Source: Pterois miles
Taxonomy: Eukaryota > Chordata > Actinopteri > Perciformes > Scorpaenidae
Reading direction: 5' to 3'
Assembly: GCA_947000775.1 (NCBI GenBank)
Contig: CAMQGK010000567.1
Location: 3,267,001 to 3,331,000, forward strand
Length of the DNA: 64,000 bases
This document shows positions 34,800-45,720 of this stretch, piece after piece (position 1 is the stretch's first letter; each line of letters starts with the position of its first letter). The notes under the pieces are model-generated. The model was not told the DNA's origin, did no database searches, and saw only the letters and a list, made by a program, of their open reading frames with translations. Made by a program: the position numbers and the translations under genes.

Positions 34800-35640
34800 C
34801 AACTGACCATTAAATGTTAGGCAGCCCTATCTAAAATGTGTATACCTTTTACCTTTATATGCTTTTAGCTAACTTCTTCAACTGTACAGCTATAACAGCT
34901 ACTTCCAGCTATTTCCACCATTTTCCATTTTAGCCTTTTGACAATGTCGGCTTATCCATTACTAACAACTATTACAGCTGTGTATCCATTAGGCTACTGT
35001 TAGCTGACAAAGATGTGTATCCATTACTCTTAGCTAACTTTTTCAACTGTTTATAAGCTATTTCCATTATTAGGCTACTATTAAGCTAGTTATTTCAACT
35101 ATCTATTACTTTTAGCCAATAAACAAATGCATCATTACTTTTAGATAAAAAAAAGGCATTACTTTTGCTAATAAAAAATCCATTACTTTTAGCTAATATA
35201 AATGTAGGTTATCCATCACTTTTAGCCATCTAAGATGTGTATCCATTATTTTTAGCCAATATAAATGTAGACGATCCATCACCTTTATCTAAAATGTGTA
35301 TCCATTATTTTTAGCTAATATAAATTTAGACGATCCATCACCTTTATCTAAAATGTGTATCCATTATTTTTAGCTAATATAAATGTAGGTTATCCATCAC
35401 CTTTATCTAAAATGTGTATCCATCACTCTTAGCTAATATAAATGTAGACGATCCATCACCTTTATCTAACATGTGTATCCATTACTTTTAGCTAATAAAA
35501 TATGTAGGCTATCCATCTCTATTTTCTGTCTAAAATGTGTATCTATTTCTTTTAACTAATAAAGATATATAGACTGTCCATAACTTTTATCTATCTAAAC
35601 TGTGTAACCATTACTTTTCCTATCGATTTAAACCATGTCT
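34800..35640. repeat. 59-bp tandem array built from degenerate ~30-bp half-units
   Basis: From about 35165 to 35560 the unit TCCATTATTTTTAGCTAATA, TAAATGTAGACGA, TCCATCACCTTTATCTAAAA, TGTGTA repeats with a period near 59 bp. Each unit is two related halves (TATCCATTACTTTTAGCTAA and TATCCATCACCTTTATCTAA). Upstream, from about 34800, looser copies of the half-unit are present, so the array shows a higher-order step from 30 to 59 bp. Confidence 0.85.
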
Positions 35641-36151
35641 CCTGCTCACTCGCTAACTGACAGTGTGTACATGGTGTACAAGTGTTGCAGCTGACTCAGT
35701 ATTGCTATAATTTGAAATCAAATCCCTGATATCTATTTTCTTTCTTTTTTTATAAATTCATGGAGCCTAAACTCCGGCTGCTGCAGAGGGCCTAGCCCGG
35801 TCTCACTGCTGAATCACTGCTGTACAACATAAAGCAAACTGGATATTTGCCTCCTGTACTGGAATACATCACATCCTAATGCAAACACGAACAACAGCTC
35901 TGCCGAGTACTCAGCGATATTTTGCATTATTGAATCAGACTGTACGGGTGTTCCTGTTATTATGTCCACTTCTTGAATAATCTAGTTCAAAAACAGATTT
36001 ATATGGGAACAATTAAGATGGATTAACGTTTATATATCCATAATGTTTTAATATGCTTAAAGAAATTATTCAAAAGCCAGTGAGGACATGGCTAGACGTA
36101 AATCCAAAATGCAGACCAGTGGTCTCCCCTCTTTGGCTGGCCGACAGCAGC
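35641..36151. other. Intergenic; downstream of the orphan frame
   Basis: AT-rich with no repeat recognised. On the minus strand this would be the 3' UTR of the frame at 36152-37084. The minus strand has possible weak poly(A) signals but no clear AATAAA near the stop. Confidence 0.3.
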
Positions 36152-37084
36152 TCACTTCCTCCTCACTGAGAGCGGCTGTAGCAGCGGTACAGTCAGGGGC
36201 TGGATGGGTGGGCCTGGGTAGGAGCAGGGCGACGGAGGGGGCGAGTTTTCAGGGAGCAGGAGGGGCACATGTAGGAGGGAGTCCGACTGACAGAGGGGAG
36301 GTAGGAAATGGGGGCGTCTGTCTCTCCTGTGGCTCGCTGCTGTCTCCTGCTCTCTCGTCACCCCCCTGAATCTGGACTCAAACAGGCGCTGCCGGTTGTT
36401 CGCAGCGACACAATCCTTCTCGTTGCTGTCTGCAATGCCCAGACTTTGTAACCACTCACAGAGCCTGGCATTTTCCTCTCTCTCAGTGAGCGATGGCACT
36501 GCATATTTCAGTTTCCCTCCACAGTCCACCTTAAAGCTCCTCTTTCTCCTCTTCTGCTGCTGCTTTTCTTTGATCGCAGGATCCTCTGATGTCTGAAGTG
36601 GAGTCACCCATCTGTCCTGCCTGCCTCTGTTTCTGCCATTGGCTGTTGCAGACGGACAGAGGTGAGAAAACAGCTGTCTGTCCTGCACCTGAGGGCTTGC
36701 TGACACTATAGACCATGTGTTGGCGAAAACCCCTGACCTAAACACAGCTCCACTGTGTAGATCTGAGTCAGGCTGAAGTGAATTCAACACCGCGCTGGAC
36801 TGAATATCCCCTGAGAGTGCATGGTTGCACCCAAGAGGACACATCATTGTACGAGCGCGGTCGTCTGACTGTATGTCTGTAAAGGTGTGTGTATCTGAAG
36901 CTTCAGCGGGGTGTGTGTTGGCAGGCAGCACAGCTCTGGACCTGCAGAATATAGAGCGGAGTCGTCGGTGTGGGGGCAGACTGGCAGAGAGGCCTGGCGG
37001 TCCAACGCTGCGGAACAGCGGAGGAGGGCGAAGGACGGGAGAAGGTCTCGGGATTCCAGCTGTACTCTCAACGCTTTTATGCAT
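36152..37084 (-). CDS. Uncharacterised single-exon open frame, 310 aa
   Basis: An ATG at 37084-37082 opens 310 codons closed by TGA at 36154-36152; an in-frame stop lies a few codons upstream of the ATG. I do not recognise a family. The protein is rich in Ser, Arg and Pro and mostly looks disordered. The middle has a basic patch (KRRKRSFKVD) followed by a stretch that looks folded and helical (YAVPSLTEREENARLCEWLQ, then SLGI). There is no signal peptide or membrane segment. A TATA-like TTTTATAAATTC lies about 80 bases upstream of the ATG on the same strand. It is divergent from txn2, whose first exon is 1.5 kb away. A 310-codon frame is unlikely by chance but GC-rich sequence raises the odds; it could also be the last exon of a larger gene or a non-coding coincidence. 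Confidence 0.5.
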   Translation of the reverse strand: MHKSVESTAGIPRPSPVLRPPPLFRSVGPPGLSASLPPHRRLRSIFCRSRAVLPANTHPAEASDTHTFTDIQSDDRARTMMCPLGCNHALSGDIQSSAVLNSLQPDSDLHSGAVFRSGVFANTWSIVSASPQVQDRQLFSHLCPSATANGRNRGRQDRWVTPLQTSEDPAIKEKQQQKRRKRSFKVDCGGKLKYAVPSLTEREENARLCEWLQSLGIADSNEKDCVAANNRQRLFESRFRGVTREQETAASHRRDRRPHFLPPLCQSDSLLHVPLLLPENSPPPSPCSYPGPPIQPLTVPLLQPLSVRRK

Positions 37085-38040
37085 CCTATTCAAAAGTGTT
37101 CAAACACTCCCCGTGCACAGAGCCACAGCAGTCCAAAGTGACTCTGATCAATAAGACTGAATTTATAAAAGCAATCTTCTTTACACCTTCACTTTCCAGA
37201 TGGAGGTAGGTTGGTTTTTGTAGTGACAAAATGTGTCACAAGGAAAAACAAAATAATAAAGTACAACACGTACAACACAGAGGGAGTCTGACTCTTCATC
37301 CCGACTAGAGGATACCTGTGGTTGTCATGACAAATGACCATGCCGCTTAGTAGAAATGACTCCTCCGTACTCCTGTCGTCATCATCTGGTCCTGTTTACC
37401 ACAGTGACTTTATGCTTTAGTGATCCCTCTCCCCCGTTTGGTCTGATGGTCCATCTGCGTCCAGTGTTGTTCAGTGTTTTTGAGTCTGGCTTCACTGAGC
37501 CTTAGATGACACCCATCTCTATGCCAAACAGCCCACCCACCTTCTCCCTCTTTCATCCTGCTGACCGATTGGACTTGAAAGGCACAGTCCAGTATCGACC
37601 ATTCCATCTCAATAAATTATGAATTAATAATTTAATAATGAGCATGACCCACATAGACCCACATATAACTTATTACTTGATTATATTCATAATAACGCAA
37701 ACAAAAATGTAAAACCCAAGTGTGTCTTCAGGTCACGTTATTACACGCTGGTCGACAACAGCGGAGTCTGCCTACTATTATATTGTCCTGCCCATATTGC
37801 TAAGCAGTTCCTGAAACCGAAATTCAATTATCAGCCTGTAAATTTACATTTTGGGAAATATTCTTATCTGCTTTCATGCTCAGAGTTGGATACTGCTCTC
37901 ATGTGTGCTTCTTATGGAGCGGGATTCAGGGGCAATTAGCTTAGCTTAGCTTTTTTTGATATACTGAAAAAAATGTCATTTATATAAGTATATATATCAA
38001 AAATCTATGAATCAACATAAACAAAAATATATTAAATAAA
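37085..38040. other. Spacer between the orphan frame and the txn2 promoter
   Basis: No element or gene is recognised. Includes a short AT-rich part near 37950-38040. Confidence 0.35.
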
Positions 38041-38046
38041 TGGAAA

Positions 38047-38440
38047 TACTATTTTTCTATCATCTCCAACCAGTCTGCCCATTCTCCTCTGACCTCTCAC
38101 ATCAACAATTTTCATCCACACAACTGCCGCTCACTGGATATTTTGTCTTTTTCGGACCATTCTCTGTAAACCCTAGAGATGATTGTGTGTGAAAATCCCA
38201 GTAGATCAGCAGTTTCTGAAATACTCAGACCAGCCTGTCTGACACCAACAACCACGTTCAAAGTCACTTAAATCCCCTTTCTTCCCCATTCTGATGCTCG
38301 GTTTGAGCTTCAGCAGGTTGTTTTGACCACGTCTACATGCTTAACTGCATGTGAGTTGCAGCCATGTGATTGGCTGGTTAGCTATTTGTGTAAACAAGCA
38401 ATTAGACAGCTGTACCTATTTATGTGGCCGGTGAGTGTAA
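38047..38440 (+). repeat. Abundant teleost dispersed repeat with CCCAGTAGATCAGCAGTTTC core
   Basis: Contains CATTCTCCTCTGACCTCTC, GGACCATTCTCTGTAAACCC, AATCCCAGTAGATCAGCAGT and ends GTGGCCGGTGAGTGTA. I recognise this block as widely repeated in fish genomes but cannot assign its class from the sequence. It ends about 120 bases before the inferred txn2 promoter. Confidence 0.65.
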
Positions 38441-38519
38441 ATAATAAAAATGAAGTGTTTTCTTGGATGAATTTCTCCTTTTGGGTCGCTTGTAATAAAC
38501 GGCCTGTCCTGTACTTCCC

Positions 38520-38658
38520 AGTGTGTCCAGAAGGGGGCGCCGCTCGCAGCACTGAGGCGATGAGCGGCAATAAAAAGCTTCTCTGTCCCTGCTCTACCAA
38601 AGCGGAAGTACTTCACTGGTCAGCCAGAGGCCAAGATCAACGCTAGCTAAGCAGCAAG
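38520..38658 (+). promoter_or_regulatory. txn2: txn2 promoter region and untranslated first exon
   Basis: GC-richer sequence with an ETS-type AGCGGAAGT at 38600-38608 and no TATA box, as in many housekeeping promoters. A donor CAGCAAG|GTAAAC follows, giving 38658 as the last exon base. The first coding exon starts at an acceptor directly before its ATG, so an upstream untranslated exon is required; this is the best candidate. Linking the two needs transcript evidence. Confidence 0.5.
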
Positions 38659-39455
38659 GTAAACACGGAAAACGCACTGTTTCGTTTTTATTTCACCTCT
38701 ACCGTGTGTGAAACTTATGGACGCGCTGTTAAACTGCCCGGTTTGAGTGTTTGTGTGTGTCGCAGCGGACGGCGGCGGGTGAGGTTGGCTCAGCAGAGGC
38801 AGGAGGACGGAGAGGGCAAAGTCATACGTAACGTAGGTTAACTTAACGGAGCGACGAGCCGCCGGTTGATACGCAGCAAACACAAGCAGACAAGTCGGCG
38901 GGGAATGGATTGGTTTAGGAAGTAATGAAGTCATAAAGGACACGCTTAACATTTGTAGCCCGGTTGTTTCTTCATCTTTGTTGTGTGCGCGTGTTGTAAC
39001 ACAGCCATGTTGCTCAGCTGTTGAAACGTAACCTCATATAACTAAAGACTGGCTCTTAATACTAATACTAGCTAATACTAGTATTTGATAGAGTAAACTA
39101 CCGCATGAGTCACAGAAATGTCCTAAAACAACATTACAAAACTAATGCTTGAGTCAAGGTAAGTACCATTGGAGTGATGGATGAAGCAAGTGTAACAGAT
39201 GGTAGTAATATATGTGGATAACAGGAGGTCACATGTTTATGTCTTATGTCAGCCAGCTGCTGATCCCAGGACTGCCAGTCATTTAAAGTTAAATCAAGAA
39301 GTTATACATCCAGGCTTTAACGATTATTTGATTAATCATTTTGTCAATCCACAGAATATTCATCTGCAACAAGTGCGAGTAATCACTCTGCTGTTTTAGG
39401 GATGAACCAATACTGAGTCAAATAGCTGGATTTCTTCAATTCAATTCTATGTTTA

Positions 39456-40774
39456 TACAGTTGCAATCAGAAATATTCAACCCCCTCAAAGACTGCAAGG
39501 ATTTACTGACGTCTTTTTTCAGAGAGCTACATTTTTTTAATATTTCTGATTATCAGGATAATCAAGCTTTTGGGAACTCTATAATGATCCCTATTTGGCT
39601 TCAGCTGTGGTGCAGAGATAAACTCCATCCATCAATGTGTGCAAGGTGAGATACAAACATGGGTGAGACATGAGCGTTCACAAAAACTGAGAGAGGGAAT
39701 AATTTCATTGTACCTGAAGGGCAATGGGTACAAGAAGATTTCCAAAAAATATGACACTCCAAGAGACACCATTGGGAGCATTATAAGGACATTTAAAACA
39801 TATGGAACAGCTGCAAACCTGCCTTGCTGTGGGAGAAAGCCTGAAATTTCACCGAGAGCCCTGAGCAACTTAATCAGAACAATTTAAAAGTAACTGTGTT
39901 ACTGCAAAATGCGTACATGATGACCTGAGGAAGGCCAGGACATGTGCTTCAGTGGCAACTGTACGACGAGCACTGAACGAACAAGGACATCATGGCCGGA
40001 CTCCAAGACACACTACAATCTGAACAGTAGAAATAGACTCAAATATGCCAGAAGACATTTGGATAAGACAGCAGAGTTTTGGGAGACTGACAAAACCAAA
40101 CAAGAAGTTTTTGGACACATGGACCAGCGGTATATATCTGGCATGAGAAAGGCCATTCTTATGACCAGAGGAACACCATCCCCACCGTCAAGCATGGAGG
40201 TGGATCACTGAAGATGTGGAGATGTTTTTCTGCTCACGAACTGGGAATCTTGACCGTGTAACTGGCATTATGGATTCTCAGAAATACCAGGTCATGGTGC
40301 CTTCTGTTGGGAAATTGAACCTTGGTGATCATTGGGCTTTCCAGCAAGACAATGATCCCAATTACACATCCAAGTCAACCAAAGCTTGGTTGAGAAATAG
40401 ATCCTGGAGTGGGATTTAAAGAAGGCAGTTCACTTCAAACATCAATGAGGCTTTTGCACATGAAGAAAAGGCGACGTTTCTAGTAGAGAGGTGTAAGAAG
40501 CTTGTCAGCACTTACAGAAAATGCTTATTGGACGTTATAAAGGTAAAATGATGCTCCACAAACAACTGAAGCTGGGGGTTGAATAATTGTGCACATGCAC
40601 ATTTTTGAGTTTAGAGTTAATTTTTCATTTGGCCTGAACGTTAAGTCATTTCACGTTCTCAAAATAACTCAACTATGTATCAGATTTTTTTGTTGTTTGA
40701 GGCTTTTTGTCAAATAATTAATTTCACAATAATGTCTTTCCAGGTGAGGGGGTTGAATATTTCTGATTGCAACT
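39456..40774 (+). mobile_element. Tc1/mariner-family transposon, inactive copy
   Basis: Terminal inverted repeats CAGTTGCAATCAGAAATATT (left) and AATATTTCTGATTGCAACT (right) bracket about 1.3 kb, with TA at the junctions as expected for Tc1. The interior holds broken transposase segments on the plus strand. It lies in txn2 intron 1, inserted in the hAT-like element. Confidence 0.9.
39639..40419 (+). pseudogene. Tc1 transposase remnant
   Basis: Three frame-shifted pieces: a helix-turn-helix N-terminal part (39639-39887, with REGIISLYLKGNGYKKISKK), a middle part (39942-40211, with LKYARRHLDKTAEFWE) and a catalytic part (40216-40419, with WAFQQDNDPNYTSKSTKAWL, which holds the second catalytic Asp). 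The third acidic residue region after ILEWD is not recovered intact. It cannot make an active enzyme. Confidence 0.85.
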
Positions 40775-41132
40775 ATATTATTATATACAGTAGGTTATAT
40801 AGTGGACTTTTAATGCTACATTAACAAGGGTTACACACAAAAAAATTACCAAGTTGCAGGTGCACTGTATATTATTTTAATAATAAAAAATGATTCAGTA
40901 TTTGGTATCGTTATCAGTGTCTGGAATGGTAAAGGTCAGATGGTGCATCCTTAGTCTTTTTCATTTCTTTATTTAAAGCAAAAAGGCCAGAAAGTTAAAG
41001 GTCTCATTTTTTAAGGGATGTTATTGTATTTGTCTTTATGATAAACTGAATATTTTTGGGCGTTTGAATGCTTGCTTGGGATTGTTAAAGGTTTTATAAA
41101 TTTTTGACACGGGTTATAATTTAATTCGCAAG

Positions 41133-41642
41133 TAAAGGACCTGTTGTGTTTATTTTCAGGTTCATACTTGTTTTGGGGTTTCCACTAAAACATGTTTATA
41201 TGCTTTAATGTTCAAAAAACACTTTATTTTTGTCAAACCGGCTGTGCTGAAGCTCCTCTTTAACCCTCTGTCTGAAACGTCTGTGTGTCTGTTTAAGCCC
41301 CCAGAAATAAAACCTCTTGCCCCCAGAGGCTTATCCGTCGTCAGACTGGTAGCTGATGGATTCAGAGATTGGCTCCGCTCTAACTAGTTTCATTTGGGGG
41401 CCAAACTAGCCCCCAGGCAGGTATTATCTGAACGTGTTACTTGGTGACATCACCTCGTTATGTAAGAAAAGGCGGGACTTCGATCGAGGCGTTTCAGGCA
41501 GTTCAGGACCAGTGTTTCTTTGGGAGAGAGGAACTCCCTTTGGCATGACTATGGGCTTTGAAAATTTGTAGACTTTTTACAAACACAAACAAATGATATA
41601 ACACACTAAAGTAAAGGGAAAAACCATAATAATCCTCTTTAA
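41133..41642. mobile_element. TTAA-flanked inverted-repeat element, copy 2, txn2 intron 1
   Basis: Left AAAGGACCTGTTGTGTTTAT, internal CATGTTTATATGCTTTAATG and GAGAGGAACTCCCTTT as in copy 1, and right end ATAATAATCCTCTTTAA. No coding capacity. Confidence 0.7.
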
Positions 41643-42452
41643 TTCTGCAGATTACTGTATTGTAATGGATCATTTTGGAGTTAAAGGTAGAAAAAGGGAG
41701 AAAAAAATTCCCAAATTGACTCATTTTAAATGTTTTGTTTGTTTGTCCATTCGCCCAAATCCCCAAATTATTCAGTTTACTGCCACAAGAAGCTATGACT
41801 TCATCAGACCAGCAAATATTCACATCTGACCAGCTGGAACCAGTAAATTTCTGTCCTCTTCGCTTAAATATAACATCAATTTATCCATTATTACACTGTT
41901 GAAGATTGAATGAATTACATTATTAGTATTATTATTATTATTATGATGATGTACAGACCACTTGGGTTTACAAGACACTGTAAATCCATACAAGCCAGGA
42001 AACACTGTCAAACAGAAAACCATCTTAGCATTTTCTCAGATGCATTATTTGTGTTTTGATTTTATTTCTAATCTCCACTCATAACACCACAAACTAAAGA
42101 GATCAGATTCGGCCAGTAAAATATCATCGTACCCAATTTAATGTCATCTAAGCTTATGCCTAATTAGCTATCGATAAATCAACTGATTCTTCAGCTCTAA
42201 TCCCGGTCCTGATTCAAGCTCCTTCAGATGCATCCAGTAAGACCTGTAACCGTTATTGATAGATATGTTGGCGCTTTCTAAGCTTACATGGTGCTGGCTA
42301 TCATGGCTTTAAATTTATGGTGTTTAGTCAAACGTTCAGGTGTGCTTCAGGTAAAAACATCAATCTGTTTTTGTTCTGTCAAACTGGCCTGAAATCACAA
42401 TCAGCTCATCAATCTCCTTCTGTTCTTTTTTAATCTCATGTCTCACACACAG

Positions 42453-44263
42453 ATGGCTCACAGGCTGCTAGTACGTAGAATCTGGACGCTCTCTGTGAAA
42501 GATATCCGCTGCCTCCCTGCAACCTCTGCAACCACCGCCGCCTCTTCTTCTTTTTCCACCTCCCTGCAGTCTGCCACCACCCGGGCGTCCTTCCTCTCTC
42601 CCTCCCTGCCTCGCTCCCTCCCTCACACCTCCCGCCGGGCAGTCTCCTTCAACGTCCAGGACCACGAGGACTTCACAGACCGGGTCATCAACAGCAAAAT
42701 GCCGGTGCTAGTTGACTTCCATGCACAGTGAGTATGGCATCATGTGTGTGTTTGTTTTTCAGGTTACATGTATCATGTTTTACTGTCAGGATATAGTGAC
42801 CATTTTATAAAAAATAACTTTTTTAATCATATTTGCTCCAATCTGACCTCTTGTAGTTTTAAGGGAATGAAGGCATCGCTGGTATTGTTCATGCTAGCTC
42901 GCTATCAAGGCTACTGGGACATGTTTTTAAACACTTCTCCTAAACAAATTCTCCTTTAAATCTTTCCTCAAGTTTCTGATGTTTTCCATTGAGGTCAAGG
43001 AAAAGTGGTTTTATTGTTAGTTTTTCTTTTTTTCGTTGCTTTTGTTTAGCACTTTGTAGACTTCTACATTCTAAAAATCCAATACATTTCATAAATATTC
43101 ATGTTTTTATTGTTGTATTGATCGATTATTATACTTTTATGTAAAGGTAAATGAATTGTGGCGTGCATTTGAACTGCTTTGCTTCTTGTTTTATAATCAT
43201 GAGTAGCTTAATAGTCATATGCTGGTCACACTTGATAGTGAACTCGGTGTCCTTGGTTCTGTTTGTGTGTCTTTAGGTGGTGTGGTCCCTGTAAGATCCT
43301 CGGGCCCAGGTTGGAGAAGGCTGTTGCAAAACAGAAAGGCCGCGTTGCCATGGCTAAAGTTGACATAGACGATCACACAGACCTGGCTATCGAATACGGG
43401 GTGAGACTGTTGCATTGCTGACATTATATACGATACCCATTGTGGGTTTTTTTCCTGTTAAGGCAAAACCCCCTCAGGCAATAACATTGTTTTTCATGCA
43501 CTGGTCAATTTTGAGATTTTTGGCTATTTTATCTTCTGTCAGACTAGTGGAAAGAAAATTTGCATCTGTAGATTTCTACTAAATTCTCTAATAGTTAGCA
43601 TTTGATAATGCCTCATTTGCATATTTAAACATAAAATTTCATGTGTAATACAATAAATAGTTGTCTTAATGTAAGTAATCAACTGGGGAGGTTTCATGAT
43701 GTTTATTTTAAAAATGACCCGATTCTCCTGGGTTGTGAGCAGAAATGGAATATAATGCTAATAAGTATGTTTTCTTTAGTGTATAATTACATGAAATTAG
43801 GACATGTTGTGTTTTCGTTGCCATTTTAACTACATACCAAGCTGGCGCCATGTTTCTACAGCGTCTCATAATGAACGAGCCAAACACTGGCTCTAGATAG
43901 GACCGTTCACATTTTCGTATTTTAGCGTCAGCCACCGTTCTTCTACTCGCTCGGGAGAAGTTTCAGTTGGTTGCAATCTGCAACCTCACAGCTAGATGCT
44001 GCCAAATCCTACAGAATACACCTTAATACAGTGTTGATAAAACTTCGCTAAAGGGACATAATATGCACTCACACCACTTGACGTATCGCATGTTGTTAAA
44101 CCATAATATTATTAGTCTTATAGCTCATAACTTGGTCTGTTTCTAGGTGTCTGCCGTCCCGACAGTAATCGCCATACGGGGAGGAGACGTGGTCGACCAT
44201 TTTGTGGGGATCAAAGATGACGATGCGCTGGACTCATTTGTCAGCAAGATCATCGGACAATAA
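42453..44263 (+). CDS. txn2: Mitochondrial thioredoxin (TXN2), three coding exons, 171 aa
   Basis: Exons 42453-42727, 43277-43400 and 44147-44263 (GT-AG, phases 2 and 0) give 171 codons plus stop; human TXN2 is 166 aa. The protein reduces disulfides in the mitochondrial matrix and, with peroxiredoxin 3 and thioredoxin reductase 2, removes peroxide. Residues 1 to about 60 form a Ser/Arg/Thr-rich, acid-poor mitochondrial presequence. The redox motif is WCGPC (93-97), split by intron 2 just before Trp. Further conserved features are VDIDDHTDLA and the cis-Pro in SAVPT (Pro138); the chain ends VSKIIGQ. An acceptor lies directly before the ATG, so the 5' UTR is in an upstream exon. No damage is seen. 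Confidence 0.97.
42741..42862. mobile_element. Fragment of the TTTGCTC...GCAGCTTTAA element in txn2 intron 2
   Basis: Contains TACTGTCAGGATATAGTGAC and AATCATATTTGCTCCAATCT, the right-end part shared with the copies at 48995, 50175, 56862 and 60168. The left part is absent. Confidence 0.65.
43730..44035. mobile_element. GTGTAGGATTT element, copy D (reverse), txn2 intron 3
   Basis: Contains ATGGAATATAATGCTAATAA, CTGGCGCCATGTTTCTACAG, GGTTGCAATCTGCAACCTC and ends CAAATCCTACAGAATACACC then TTAA. Same orientation as copy B at 29491. The left boundary is approximate. Confidence 0.65.
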
Positions 44264-44828
44264 ACCAGCCGGTCCCGCCCTGCCGTTCACCACCATTATG
44301 GTGCTGTTTTGTATGATTTTTGGCCGCCATCTTGAGCCAACAAGTAAACAAAACCTTGCCACAATCCCGGCTGGCAAACACTCAAACGCTCACACCCATC
44401 CCTAGACACACCGCCTCAGCTTTGCTTTATTGCTTCCCTCTCTGTCTCCTCCTGTTTTTATGTTTAGAGATGGGTGTGTGCCACAGTTAACCCTTAAGTT
44501 CACGCCATGCTCCAATCTGCAGCAGCTCGATTTCTTTTCAGTAATGTGGCGGCTTTAGTCATTACAAGAGCAGCTGGGACGGCTTGTACGTTCGCCGTAA
44601 ATGTCTGTAGAACGGAAAACACACCGCTGGACTGCACTTATACTGTATAACATGAGGGATGAACTCTTGTAGTTTTAGCGGTGGAGAGGACTCAAAAGCT
44701 GACAATACTGAATGAGGTTAGTGACAGTGTTACCTGTATTTCCTACTTTTGTCCACATGATGGTGGCATTTCTCTTAACATCACATGGTCATTTTACACC
44801 ATTATGCCTAATAATGTGAGAGAGGAAG

Positions 44829-44861
<33 letters not shown>

Positions 44862-44872
44862 TGTGTGTCTGT

Positions 44873-44904
<32 letters not shown>

Positions 44905-45030
44905 CTCTGGGTCCTCACTGTGAAGCTTATGTCAAGTGGGAATTGCAAACATGAGTTTGATTTAGTTTATTACTCAAATGAACTCCATGTACCGGAAACA
45001 TGACCAAGTGAAGTAATAAAAGAGTCAGAA
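44264..45030 (+). other. txn2: txn2 3' UTR with (GT)n microsatellite
   Basis: After the TAA the sequence runs to an AATAAA at about 45015 (GAAGTAATAAAAGAGTC). A GT-rich microsatellite of about 75 bases occupies 44831-44906, interrupted by GTCT units. The transcript end is inferred from the poly(A) signal. Confidence 0.55.
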
Positions 45031-45174
45031 GATGTTCTGTATTTGAATTGTGTTTTTGTGTGTGGTTGGGAAAATAGACAAGGGGTCGTAGCTTTATTGT
45101 CCCTAATGACACTGATGCAATATAGTACTTCTGTGCTTTCCCTGTGTTGGTTAATTTGGCAGCCTTGGAAGTTT

Positions 45175-45632
45175 TTAAAGGGGACATACTACGCTCATTT
45201 TCAGGTGCATACTTGTAGTTTTGATTCCTACTAGAACATGTTTACATGTTTGAATGTTCAAAAAACACTTTATTTTTCTCATACCGGCTGTACTGTAGCA
45301 TTTCTTTTCTCACTCTTACTTAAATGCGTAAGTCAGAAAAGCACAATGTGCTCTGAGTGGTCAGCTCAGCCATTCTGTTCTGATTGGTCAACCAAACCAA
45401 ACTCTTTGGACTCTGCTCCTGCTCCACTCTAGCTAGCTTTTTTTGAGGGCGTTCCAAAATAGCTGCTAGGCAGGTATTATACAAATGTGTTACTTGGTGA
45501 CATCACCATGTTACAGAAGAAAAGGCAGGACTTCAAGCAAGGTGTTTAAGGCAGTTCAGGAGCAGTCGGGGAGTGGGACTTTGTAACTCTGCAGACCTTT
45601 AACATGCATTAAAAAAAACTATATAAAGCACT
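45175..45632. mobile_element. TTAA-flanked inverted-repeat element, copy 3
   Basis: Starts TTTAAAGGGGACATACTACG, with internal GAACATGTTTACATGTTTGA, TTTCTCATACCGGCTGTACT and CTGAGTGGTCAGCTCAGCC as in copy 1. The right end is degraded and abuts a second element. Confidence 0.7.
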
Positions 45633-45636
45633 AAAG

Positions 45637-45720
45637 CAGGGATTTTCAAAGTGCGGTCCGGGGACCCCCAGATGTCTTCAACACTCTGCCAGGGGGCCGG
45701 TGAAAAGTTTACAGTACTGA
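45637..45720 (+). mobile_element. Left end of a hAT-like element
   Basis: CAGGGATTTTCAAAGTGCGG followed by TCCGGGGACC resembles the terminal sequence of many vertebrate hAT elements. I could not find the matching right end, so only this end is claimed. Confidence 0.45.

Larger units (their letters stand above)
39397..40952. mobile_element. hAT-like short element (TAGGGATG ends) split by a Tc1 insertion, txn2 intron 1
   Basis: The left end TAGGGATGAACCAATACTG and right end GGTGCATCCTTA are imperfect inverted repeats. A complete, uninterrupted relative lies at 57624-57925. Without the Tc1 insert (39456-40774) the host is about 240 bp and encodes nothing. Confidence 0.65.

Noticed and set aside
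36088..36369. 93-codon plus-strand frame
   Set aside because: Overlaps the longer minus-strand orphan frame in antisense and has no independent support.
44681..44923. 80-codon frame with alternating Val and Cys
   Set aside because: Translation of the GT microsatellite in the txn2 3' UTR.
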